DNA of 64,000 nt. Origin: an uncultured Maritimibacter sp. Its GTDB lineage: Bacteria; Pseudomonadota; Alphaproteobacteria; Rhodobacterales; Rhodobacteraceae. The stretch is from NCBI GenBank assembly GCA_913063035.1, contig CAJXYS010000002.1, forward strand, positions 1-64,000, given 5' to 3'. Shown piece after piece: positions 8,690-16,132 of the stretch (positions are counted from its first letter, which is position 1; each line of letters starts with the position of its first letter). The notes beneath the pieces were generated by a model. That model was not told the DNA's origin and did no database searches. It saw only the letters and a list, made by a program, of their open reading frames with translations. The translations under genes were made by a program, and so were the position numbers.

Positions 8690-9943
8690 ATGCCAGCCCT
8701 TTGCCGCGACTGCATGGAAACCTTCGACGCCGGCCGGCGCTGCCCGGCCTGCCGGGGTCCGCGCGTCACGGCCCATGACGAGCTCTTCACGCTCTCCATC
8801 GCGCATATGGATTGCGACGCGTTCTATGCCGCGGTCGAGAAACGCGAGAACGCCGATCTCGCCGACAAGCCGGTGATCATCGGCGGGGGCAGGCGCGGCG
8901 TGGTCTCGACGGCCTGCTACATCGCGCGCATCCGGGGCGTGCGCTCTGCCATGCCGATGTTCAAGGCGCTGGAGCTGTGTCCGGACGCGGTGGTTCTGCG
9001 GCCGCGCATGGACCTTTATGCCGAGGTCAGCCGCGCCATCCGCGCGATGATGACCGACCTCACCCCGGCGGTCGAGCCGCTCTCGCTCGACGAGGCGTTC
9101 CTGGACCTGACCGGCACCGCGCGATTGCACGGGGCGCCGCCGGCGGTGCTGCTGGCGCGGATGGTGCGGCGGATGGAGGCCGAGCTCGGCGTTTCCGGCT
9201 CCATCGGGCTCAGCCACAACAAGTTCCTGGCCAAGCTCGCCTCCGATCTCGACAAGCCGCGCGGCTTCTCCGTGATCGGCACCGCCGAGACCGCGGATTT
9301 CCTGGCCGACAGGCCGGTCGGCATGATCTGGGGCGTCGGCGCGGCGGGACAGGCCACGCTCGAGGCGCAGGGCATCCGCAGCTTCGCGGACCTCCGGCGC
9401 TGGGATCGCAAGGAGCTGCACGCCGCCTTCGGCAGCATGGGCGAGCGACTCTGGCACCTGGCGCGCGGGCAGGACAGCCGCCGGGTCTCGCCCAACGCGC
9501 CGGTCAAGAGCATCTCGAACGAGACCACCTTCGCCGAGGATATCGCCGATCGCGACCTGCTCGACGGCCACCTCTGGCGGCTGGCGGAAAAGGTGGCCGA
9601 CCGGGCCAAGGCCAAGGCGCTCGGCGGCGCGGTGGTCACGCTGAAGCTCAAGCGCAGCGACCACCGAAGCCTGACCCGGCGCGTGACCCTGCGCGAGCCG
9701 ACCCAGATCGCCGACCGGATCTACCGGACCGCGCGCGGGCTGCTGGACCAGGTGACCGTGCCCGGGCCGTTCCGCCTGATCGGGGTCGGGCTCTCGTCGC
9801 TCCGCCCGGCGGCGGAGTCCGATCTGTCCCCGGACCTGCTGGATCCGGACGCCGCACGCCGCGCCCGGGCCGAGCACGCGACCGACGCGATCCGGCGCCG
9901 CTTCGGAGACGGCGCGATCCTCAAGGGGCGGTCGCTGCGCTAG
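8690..9943 (+). CDS. dinB: DNA polymerase IV (Y-family translesion polymerase) with N-terminal zinc-finger-like module
   Basis: A 417-residue translesion DNA polymerase of the DinB/Pol IV family. The catalytic acidic residues are visible in AHMDCDAFYAAVE and LSLDEAFLDLTG, with the steric-gate region in DAFYAAV; thumb/HhH segments (GVGAAGQATLEAQGI) and a C-terminal little-finger domain follow. Unlike E. coli Pol IV, which starts directly at the palm, there are about 35 extra residues with a CRDC...CPAC pair that could bind zinc. The ATG at 8690 has a poor ribosome site, but starting later would remove the cysteine pair. It converges on the amidohydrolase gene with one base between the stops. 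Confidence 0.93.
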   Translation: MPALCRDCMETFDAGRRCPACRGPRVTAHDELFTLSIAHMDCDAFYAAVEKRENADLADKPVIIGGGRRGVVSTACYIARIRGVRSAMPMFKALELCPDAVVLRPRMDLYAEVSRAIRAMMTDLTPAVEPLSLDEAFLDLTGTARLHGAPPAVLLARMVRRMEAELGVSGSIGLSHNKFLAKLASDLDKPRGFSVIGTAETADFLADRPVGMIWGVGAAGQATLEAQGIRSFADLRRWDRKELHAAFGSMGERLWHLARGQDSRRVSPNAPVKSISNETTFAEDIADRDLLDGHLWRLAEKVADRAKAKALGGAVVTLKLKRSDHRSLTRRVTLREPTQIADRIYRTARGLLDQVTVPGPFRLIGVGLSSLRPAAESDLSPDLLDPDAARRARAEHATDAIRRRFGDGAILKGRSLR

Positions 9944-9944
9944 A

Positions 9945-10808
9945 TCACTCGGCGGCGAGCGCCATGTCCGACGCCCGGCCAAGCGCGGTCACCTTTGCCA
10001 CCACCTCGGTCATCAGGGCGCGGAAGCTCTCGAAATCGTCGCTGGGGCGCACCAGCGCCTCGTTCATGTAGAGCGACCGGTCGAGTTCGACCTGCACGAC
10101 ATGCTGGCGGCGCGAGGGGCGGCCGTAGCTCTGGACGATATAGGCACCGGCGAACGGGGCGTTGCGCGCGACGCGCAAGCCCGCCCCGGCAAAGATCGTC
10201 TCGACCTCCTCGATCACATGGGCGCCGCAGGCGGCGCCGAACCGGTCGCCCAGCACCACGTCGGGCCGCCTTGCCCCGCGCGGCGTCACACCCTCGAGCG
10301 CCTCGTGCGGCATCGAGTGGCAATCGACCAGGATCGCTTCGCCGAACCGGGCGTGGCTGTCCTGCAGAAGCTGGCGCAGCGCCGCGTGATAGGGCCTGTG
10401 ATAGCGGTCGATCCGCGCCGTCGCCTCTTCGCGGGAAATCTTGCCGCGGTAGATCTGGCGACCGTTGGAAACGACGCGGGGGATCACGCCCAGCCCGGAG
10501 GCAATGCGCGGATTGTGCACGGTCTGGCTGACGTCACGTATCACGGCGGGATCCAGCTCGTCGGCGCCGCGGTTCAGATCGACATAGGCGCGCGGCGCCG
10601 TGGCGGCGATCAGCGGGGCGCCGAAGTCGGGCGCGCGGTCGAAGAGGATATCGACGAAGGCATCCTCGGAGGACCGCACCGAGCGCTCCGTCAACTCCGT
10701 GGCCCGGAGGAAATCGCGCGGGTACTCCCGGCCGCTGTGCGGCGAGGAGAAGATCACGCTCGTGCTGTGGATCTCGGGGCGGATCAGGCGATAGGGCGTC
10801 TCGGGCAT
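9945..10808 (-). CDS. N-formylglutamate amidohydrolase family protein
   Basis: A 287-residue protein of the N-formylglutamate amidohydrolase (HutG-type) family, which hydrolyses N-formyl-L-glutamate to formate and glutamate in the five-step histidine degradation pathway. Family features: SSPHSGREYP near residue 22 (His as a metal-ligand candidate), VDLNRGADELDP, LVDCHSMPHEAL and QVELDRSLYMNE. The ATG at 10808 has an AAAGGA site. No other hut genes are nearby, so the true substrate may be another N-formyl or N-acyl amino acid. It is convergent with dinB. Confidence 0.85.
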   Translation of the reverse strand: MPETPYRLIRPEIHSTSVIFSSPHSGREYPRDFLRATELTERSVRSSEDAFVDILFDRAPDFGAPLIAATAPRAYVDLNRGADELDPAVIRDVSQTVHNPRIASGLGVIPRVVSNGRQIYRGKISREEATARIDRYHRPYHAALRQLLQDSHARFGEAILVDCHSMPHEALEGVTPRGARRPDVVLGDRFGAACGAHVIEEVETIFAGAGLRVARNAPFAGAYIVQSYGRPSRRQHVVQVELDRSLYMNEALVRPSDDFESFRALMTEVVAKVTALGRASDMALAAE

Positions 10809-10958
10809 GCGCGGGTCCTTTCGCTTCTCGATATAGCCCTTTTCTGCGCCACTCCAAAACCCCTTGAACCCCGTTCCGACTCCGATTATAGAGCGCCGGA
10901 CCAGCGTGGAGCCGGGCCCTCGCCCCTGGGCGGAACCCGGATCTTTTTCAGCGCGGAT

Positions 10959-11033
<75 letters not shown>

Positions 11034-11097
11034 TCGCGAAGACACGCGACGAAACGTAACCGAGGCGCACGCGCGCCGCGAGATGAGGAGAGGACCG

Positions 11098-11223
11098 ATG
11101 AAGGTCAAGAACTCGCTCCGTTCGCTTAAGAACCGGCATCGCGACTGCCGCGTCGTGCGCCGCAAGGGCCGCGTCTACGTCATCAACAAGACGCAGCGAC
11201 GGTTCAAGGCCCGCCAGGGCTGA
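11098..11223 (+). CDS. rpmJ: 50S ribosomal protein L36 (zinc-independent type)
   Basis: A 41-residue protein, [20 protein letters not shown] and onward, ending in RRFKARQG. It matches the C-minus paralogue of L36: longer than the 37-38-residue zinc-ribbon type and with a single Cys in place of the four zinc ligands. Such paralogues are known to replace the zinc form when zinc is scarce. The ribosome site GATGAGGAGAGGACCG sits before the ATG. A terminator follows 28 nt after the stop, so tRNA-Val-rpmJ looks like one short unit. Confidence 0.95.
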   Translation: MKVKNSLRSLKNRHRDCRVVRRKGRVYVINKTQRRFKARQG

Positions 11224-11250
11224 GCGACACGGAATTCCGTCGGAATGAGC

Positions 11251-11280
11251 GCCGCCGGGCCCCGCGCCCGGCGGCTTTTC
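11251..11280 (+). terminator. Rho-independent terminator after rpmJ
   Basis: A 10-bp stem (GCCGCCGGGC / GCCCGGCGGC, 11251-11260 and 11266-11275) with a CCCGC loop and TTTTC following. It also lies 13 nt beyond the stop of the convergent pseudo-caspase gene. Confidence 0.8.
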
Positions 11281-11292
11281 TTCGTGCCCGGT

Positions 11293-12951
11293 TCAGGGCC
11301 GCGTCATGCCCGCCAGCATCCGCACGAGCACCGCGCGGCTGAGATACCCGGTCACCTCGAGGCCCTGGGCACGCTGGTAGCGGCGGATCGCGGCACGGGT
11401 GCGGTCGTCGAAGGATCCGTCCACCTGCCCCGGGTCATGCCCCATCCGCGCCAGCTGCGTTTCGACCAGCATCCGGGTGATCGGGTTGAGCCCGAGGGCG
11501 CGCTCGCCCGCGCGCGCCGCCTCGAGGCGGCCCGCCTCCTCGCGGTCGCGTTCCAGCGCGCGAACCCGGTCGCGGGCAGCCTCCGCGAAGGCCCCCTCCG
11601 GATAGCGGTCGAGATAGTCGCGGTAGGCCGCGATGGTGTCCCTGTCGCGCGCCGCGTCCCAGGCGCGGCGTTCCGTTTCGGGGATACGCGCGCGCCGTTC
11701 CGCCTCGATCTGGTTTAGGCGGTCGCGCGCGGTCTCGGCATAAAGCCCGTCCGGGTAGCGATCGAGATAGCGCCGGAGGCCGGCCTCGCCTGCGCCGCGG
11801 CCCGTCTCGTCCCAGAAGGCACGGTCGGCGCGTTCCGCCTCGCGCCGGCGTTCCTTCGCTTGCGCCTCCAGCGCGGCGGCGCGGGCGTCCGCCGCGTCGG
11901 CCAGCCGGGCGATCTGGGCCCGGGTCAGGTAGCCGGTGACCGGCAGGCCCCCGGCGTCCTGCCAATCGGCGATGGCGCTGCGGGTGCCGCGCCCGAAAAT
12001 CCCGTCGATGCCCCGCGTGTCGTAGCCGAGCAGCGAGAGATCCTGCTGGACGCGACGCCGGGCGTCGCGATCGAGGCCGAGCGCCTCTTCCACGGCGCGG
12101 GCCTCCCGTTCGGGCTCTTCCTGCAAATCGACGATCCTCTCGCGGGCGTCCGCGGCGAAGATCCCGTCCGGGTAGCGGTCGAGATATTGCTCCAGCGCCG
12201 CGACCGTATCGAGATCGAGCACGGCGTCCCAGTAGGCCTGCTCGAAAAGCTCGGCCAGCCCGGGACCGGGTCCCGCGCCCGATGGCGGCACGAGCGCCGC
12301 CAGATCGGAAACGAAGCCCGCGCCGCGCACGCCGCGCGGAGCCTCGGCCAGCGCCTCGGCAAAGGTGACCCCGGGCCGGAGAAGCCCGTCCCGCAGCAGC
12401 CGGTCGAGATCGGCGGGACCGCCCGTGACCAGCAAGACGCCCTGCGGCACGTCCAATGCCCCAAGGCCCGGGCGCAGCCCGGCGCCCATGTCAGGGGCGC
12501 GATCGTCCGTGCCCAGCAGCACGACGGCGCCGCCGGGCTTCCGGGCCGCCAGGCCAAGCAGGACGGAGACAGGCAGCCCGCCGGCCCCGAGCCCGGCCAG
12601 CCCCGGCGCATCGGCATCCATCGGCAGGAACCAGCTTTCACCGGCACCGTGCGCGAAACGTCCGTTCAGCAGGATCACGACCCGCTCGGCCGTTTCCAGT
12701 CCGGTGACGAGGCGCGCCACCGCGCCGGGCATGGCCTCGGCCGAAAGATCGCGAAAGGCGGCTACCTGGAACCCGCGCCCCGCCAGCGCCTCGGCCGCGG
12801 CGACGCTTGCCTCTGCGCCGGTGACCCGCGGCATCTCGCGATAGTCCCGGTTGCCGATCACCAGCGCGATATCGGCCGCCAGCGCCGCACCGGTCCAGAC
12901 CACTGCCAGAAGCGCGGCGATGACCGCGCGCGCCATCGCTTTCGGTGCCAT
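11293..12951 (-). CDS. Caspase-like (peptidase C14-type) pseudoenzyme with WD-repeat-like segments and two peptidoglycan-binding domains
   Basis: A 552-residue secreted protein (Sec signal ending GAALA-AD near residue 26). Residues about 27-215 follow the bacterial caspase-like fold (IALVIGNRDYREMPRVTGA, then WFLPMDADAP), but the GH histidine motif reads LNGRFAHGAG and the DACR cysteine region reads LLGTDDRAPD; I find no cysteine anywhere in the protein. Three imperfect repeats of about 34 residues share YLDRYPDG or YLDRYPEG, and two peptidoglycan-binding-1 domains are present (GYDTRGIDGIFGRGTRSAI; GHDPGQVDGSFDDRTRAAI). The start is the ATG at 12951 with GGAGGATCC. It lies 19 nt downstream of the ligase-like gene, in an apparent operon. 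Predicted as a periplasmic, wall-binding, proteolytically dead protein. Confidence 0.75.
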   Translation of the reverse strand: MAPKAMARAVIAALLAVVWTGAALAADIALVIGNRDYREMPRVTGAEASVAAAEALAGRGFQVAAFRDLSAEAMPGAVARLVTGLETAERVVILLNGRFAHGAGESWFLPMDADAPGLAGLGAGGLPVSVLLGLAARKPGGAVVLLGTDDRAPDMGAGLRPGLGALDVPQGVLLVTGGPADLDRLLRDGLLRPGVTFAEALAEAPRGVRGAGFVSDLAALVPPSGAGPGPGLAELFEQAYWDAVLDLDTVAALEQYLDRYPDGIFAADARERIVDLQEEPEREARAVEEALGLDRDARRRVQQDLSLLGYDTRGIDGIFGRGTRSAIADWQDAGGLPVTGYLTRAQIARLADAADARAAALEAQAKERRREAERADRAFWDETGRGAGEAGLRRYLDRYPDGLYAETARDRLNQIEAERRARIPETERRAWDAARDRDTIAAYRDYLDRYPEGAFAEAARDRVRALERDREEAGRLEAARAGERALGLNPITRMLVETQLARMGHDPGQVDGSFDDRTRAAIRRYQRAQGLEVTGYLSRAVLVRMLAGMTRP

Positions 12952-12970
12952 GGATCCTCCGCGTCGCCGT

Positions 12971-14194
12971 TCAGTCGTAGCTGCGCTGGTCCTCGATGAC
13001 CTTGCCGTCATTCGGCAGCGAGCCAGGGGCGCAGAGTATCACTTTCCCGCGCAGTTTGAGAGTCTCCTCCACGGCCTTCTCGAAAACCGACGGATCCGTC
13101 GCCTCGGTTTCGACCTGGACCGTCATGGTGTCCATCTCGCCGTCCCGTCCCGCGATGACCCGGGCCCGGGTTACGGCGTCGTGGCGGGCGACGAAATCGG
13201 CCACCTGTTCGGGACGGACGAACATGCCCTTGATCTTTGTGGTCTGGTCCGCCCGGCCCATCCAGCCCTTGATCCGCGTGTTGGTGCGCCCGCAGGGCGA
13301 GACGCCGGGCAGGACGGCGGACAAATCGCCGGTGGCGAAACGGATCAGCGGATAGTCCGGGTTCAGCGTGGTCACCACGACCTCGCCGACCTCTCCCTCG
13401 GGGACGGGGTCGCCGGTGCCGGGCCGGACGATCTCGACGATGACGCCCTCGTCGACGATCAGGCCCTCCATCGCGGGGCTCTCATAGGCGATGTTGCCGA
13501 GGTCGGCCGTGGCATAGCATTGCAGGCAGGCGATCCCGCGGTCGGCGTATTCCTGCCGGAGCGAGGGGAAAAGCGCGCCCCCGCCCACCGCCGCCTTGGT
13601 GAGCCGCGACACGTCGAGGCCCAGCGCGTCGGCCTTGTCGAGGATGACCTTCAGGTAATCCGGCGTGCCGGCATAGGCGGTGATCCCGATATCCGCCACC
13701 GCCCGGGCCTGCAACTCGGTCTGGCCGGTGCCGGCGGGGAAGACCGTCGCACCGACGGCGCGGGCGCCGTTCTCGAAGATCATCCCGGCCGGTACGAAAT
13801 GGTAGGAAAAGCAGTTCTGCACCACATCGCCCTCGCCGATCCCGCAAGCATGGAGGAACCGACCCATGCGCCACCAGTCATGGGTGGTGCGGCCCGGCTC
13901 GTAGATCGGACCCGGAGACTGGAAGACATGCTCCACCCCGGCGATGCCCCCGGGAACCAGCCCGCCGAAGGGCGGGGTCGCCCCCTGCGCGCTGCCGATC
14001 TCGGATTTCCGCAGCACCGGCAGGCCGGCCAGCGCCCCGGGCGTGGTGATGGCGTCCGGGTCCACATCGGCCAGCAGCCCGGCCGGCCCCGCCGCGGCCC
14101 GGGCGCGCGCGATCTGGGCCGGCAGGGCCGTGGCCAGGGCGGCCTGCCGTTCATCGGCGCTGCGGGTTTCGAGAGCGTCGAAATGGCGTGTCAT
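12971..14194 (-). CDS. Phenylacetate-CoA ligase family (PaaK-like) protein with degenerate ATP loop
   Basis: A 407-residue ANL-superfamily protein close to PaaK in length and plan: an N-terminal helical part, LPVLRKSEIG, YAGTPDYLK, then PLIRFATGDLSAVL and the hinge GRADQTTKIKGMFVRPEQV, and the C-terminal catalytic Lys in NDGKVIEDQRS. PaaK-type enzymes activate aryl acids to CoA thioesters with ATP. The usual Ser/Thr/Gly P-loop (SSGTTGKP) is replaced by QSPGPIYEPGRTT, so its activity should be tested rather than assumed. The ATG at 14194 gives a sensible N-terminus. Its position beyond livF and a second acyl-CoA synthetase at the head of the liv operon suggests a role in using the imported substrate. 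Confidence 0.8.
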   Translation of the reverse strand: MTRHFDALETRSADERQAALATALPAQIARARAAAGPAGLLADVDPDAITTPGALAGLPVLRKSEIGSAQGATPPFGGLVPGGIAGVEHVFQSPGPIYEPGRTTHDWWRMGRFLHACGIGEGDVVQNCFSYHFVPAGMIFENGARAVGATVFPAGTGQTELQARAVADIGITAYAGTPDYLKVILDKADALGLDVSRLTKAAVGGGALFPSLRQEYADRGIACLQCYATADLGNIAYESPAMEGLIVDEGVIVEIVRPGTGDPVPEGEVGEVVVTTLNPDYPLIRFATGDLSAVLPGVSPCGRTNTRIKGWMGRADQTTKIKGMFVRPEQVADFVARHDAVTRARVIAGRDGEMDTMTVQVETEATDPSVFEKAVEETLKLRGKVILCAPGSLPNDGKVIEDQRSYD

Positions 14195-14252
14195 CGGCGA
14201 ATCCCTTTCATGGCAGGCAGGAACCGGCTGCGGCAGATGTTCGCAGCATAAC

Positions 14253-14270
14253 TGCATACAATAGTATACA
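14253..14270. promoter_or_regulatory. Candidate operator between the PaaK-like gene and the duplicated-domain gene
   Basis: TGCATACAATAGTATACA is a near-perfect inverted repeat (TGCATAC / GTATACA around AATA, one mismatch). It lies about 60 bp upstream of the PaaK-like start and 80 bp upstream of the divergent gene at 14350. Its AT-rich composition stands out from the surroundings and its size resembles GntR-family operators. The binding protein is unknown. Confidence 0.4.
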
Positions 14271-14349
14271 CGGTAGAGGATGGTGTAGACTTCCCGCGCG
14301 CCCCGGGATTCCCGGGGGCGTTTTCCGTGCGGGTGAGGAGGACCGAACC

Positions 14350-15162
14350 ATGACCTACAACATTGACGACAGGGTCGTCTTCCACCCTGACCTGGAGGTC
14401 ATGGAGGTCGATTTCTCCGGGATCGACTTCCGGGATTCCATCGAGGTGAACCGTTTCTACGACCGGGTCGAAGAGCTCATCGCGGAGACCGGCGAAGAGG
14501 TCTGGTTCTTCCTCGTGAATTATTCCGGCTTGCGGATCGAGCCCGACGCCTGGGCCGCCTTCACCCATCGGGGAAAAATGGTGAATCTCGCCCACTCCCA
14601 GGGCACCGTCCGGTTCGACCCCAGCCCCGAGACGCGCGCCCAGATCGAGCGCGACGCCAAGACCGAGGCCTTCGATCCCAATCTGTTCGCCGATCGCGAC
14701 GCCGCGTTGGCCCGCATCAGGAAGCTGCCCTCCAAGCGGCTTCACCACGCCGACCGCACCCCCACGCATCATCCGAGCGAATACGCGCGACGGGTCGACT
14801 TCATCGCCGCCGACGGGATCATGACCGTCGACTTCTCGGATTTCACCTTCGCCCATTCGGGCGATGTCCACGCCTTCTACGACCATCTCGAAAGCGCGCT
14901 CGACCGAACCGGCCGCAAGTGGTTCTTCCTGATCAACTACGAGAATTGCCGGATCAACCCCGAGGCCTGGGTGTCCTTCGCCACCCGCGGCAAGCGGCTC
15001 AACCTCGCGCATTCGCTGGGCTCGGTGCGGTACGCGCCCGGCTCCGAGACGGAAGAGTCGATCCGGATGCGGGCCGAAAGCCAGGAATTCGACCCCAACA
15101 TCCGCAACACCCGTGCCGAGGCACTGGAACGTATCGCGGAAATGCGGCGCCAACGGGCCTGA
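14350..15162 (+). CDS. Internally duplicated protein of unknown function
   Basis: A 270-residue cytoplasmic protein made of two tandem copies of one domain (about 8-125 and 145-270). Both copies share a beta strand (EVMEVDFSG / GIMTVDFSD), an amphipathic helix (FYDRVEELI / FYDHLESAL), the core WFFLVNY / WFFLINY, AW..F..RGK, NLAHSQG / NLAHSLG and FDPN near the end. The strand-helix-strand order resembles STAS/SpoIIAA-like folds, but that is only inference. The ATG at 14350 has GAGGAGGA. It runs opposite to the surrounding ligase and liv genes, so it has its own promoter, and converges on livF. I do not recognise a named family. Confidence 0.6.
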   Translation: MTYNIDDRVVFHPDLEVMEVDFSGIDFRDSIEVNRFYDRVEELIAETGEEVWFFLVNYSGLRIEPDAWAAFTHRGKMVNLAHSQGTVRFDPSPETRAQIERDAKTEAFDPNLFADRDAALARIRKLPSKRLHHADRTPTHHPSEYARRVDFIAADGIMTVDFSDFTFAHSGDVHAFYDHLESALDRTGRKWFFLINYENCRINPEAWVSFATRGKRLNLAHSLGSVRYAPGSETEESIRMRAESQEFDPNIRNTRAEALERIAEMRRQRA

Positions 15163-15203
15163 GCCCGCGCACCGCCCCGCCGGGGCCGCCGCCACGCCGG
15201 GCA

Positions 15204-16028
15204 TCAGCTGAGCCAGCGCTTGCGCCGGCGGTAGCTGCGCACGTCCCGGAACGAGCGCCGCCCCTCGTCACCCACGCCGAGATAGAATTCCTTGACGTCG
15301 GGGTTCTCGCGCAGCTCGGCCGCGGGGCCGTCCATCACGACACGACCGGATTCCAGGATATAGCCGTAATGCGCGTAGCGCAGCGCGACGTTGGTGTTCT
15401 GCTCGGCCAGCAGGAAGCTCACGCCCTCGTTCTCGTTGACGGATTTCACGATCTCGAAAATCTGTTCCACGAGTTGCGGCGCCAGCCCCATCGAGGGCTC
15501 GTCCAGCAGGATCGTCTCGGGGCGGCTCATCAGCGCGCGGCCGATCGCGGTCATCTGCTGTTCACCGCCCGAGGTGTAGCCGGCCTGGCTCCTCCGGCGC
15601 TCCTTCAGGCGGGGAAAATAGCTGTAGACCATCTCGAGATCCTTCTCGATCTCTGCGCGCCCGTCCCTGCGGGTATAGGCACCGGTCAGGAGGTTCTCCT
15701 CGACGGTCAGGTGTTCGAAGCAATGGCGGCCTTCCATGACCTGGATGACGCCCTTCTTAACGAGGTCCGACGGATTCAGATCCTGCACCCGTTCGCCGCG
15801 ATAGACGATCGTGCCCTTGGTCACCTCGCCGCGCTCGGACTGGAGGAGGTTGGACACCGCCTTGAGCGTGGTCGTCTTGCCGGCCCCGTTGCCGCCCAGC
15901 AGCGCGGTGATCCCGCCCTTGGGCACCGACAGGCTGACCCCTTTCAGCACGAGGATCACGTGATTGTAGATCACCTCGATGTTGTTCACCTCGAGCAGCG
16001 TCTCTTCGGTGTGTCCGGCGTCGAGCAT
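15204..16028 (-). CDS. livF: LivF-type ABC transporter ATP-binding protein
   Basis: A 274-residue ATPase of the branched-chain-amino-acid (HAAT) ABC importer class. Walker A GGNGAGKTTT near residue 45, signature TSGGEQQMTAIGRAL, Walker B ETILLDEPSMGL, and the LivF-typical EQNTNVALRYAHYGY. A basic tail of about 20 residues (SYRRRKRWLS) extends the usual length. It is the last gene of the operon, separated from livK by a stem-loop. Members of this class import amino acids, urea, short amides or aromatic acids; the two CoA ligases around this operon favour an organic acid, but that is inference. Confidence 0.93.
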   Translation of the reverse strand: MLDAGHTEETLLEVNNIEVIYNHVILVLKGVSLSVPKGGITALLGGNGAGKTTTLKAVSNLLQSERGEVTKGTIVYRGERVQDLNPSDLVKKGVIQVMEGRHCFEHLTVEENLLTGAYTRRDGRAEIEKDLEMVYSYFPRLKERRRSQAGYTSGGEQQMTAIGRALMSRPETILLDEPSMGLAPQLVEQIFEIVKSVNENEGVSFLLAEQNTNVALRYAHYGYILESGRVVMDGPAAELRENPDVKEFYLGVGDEGRRSFRDVRSYRRRKRWLS

Positions 16029-16084
16029 CTGTTTCTTCCCTTCGCGGTCCCGCGGCTGCGGGCTGGACCATCTTGTCTCTGTGC

Positions 16085-16111
16085 GGGCGCGGCGGCCGGG
16101 CCGCCGCGCCC
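16085..16111 (-). other. Very stable stem-loop between livK and livF
   Basis: GGGCGCGGCGGC (16085-16096) and its perfect complement (16100-16111) enclose a 3-nt loop. No U tract follows on the minus strand, so full termination is unlikely. Located right after the binding-protein gene, it could protect the livK mRNA 3' end and raise livK over livF expression, as hairpins do after other binding-protein genes. Confidence 0.55.
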
Positions 16112-16132
16112 CGTGTCATCCCTGGCCCCGGA

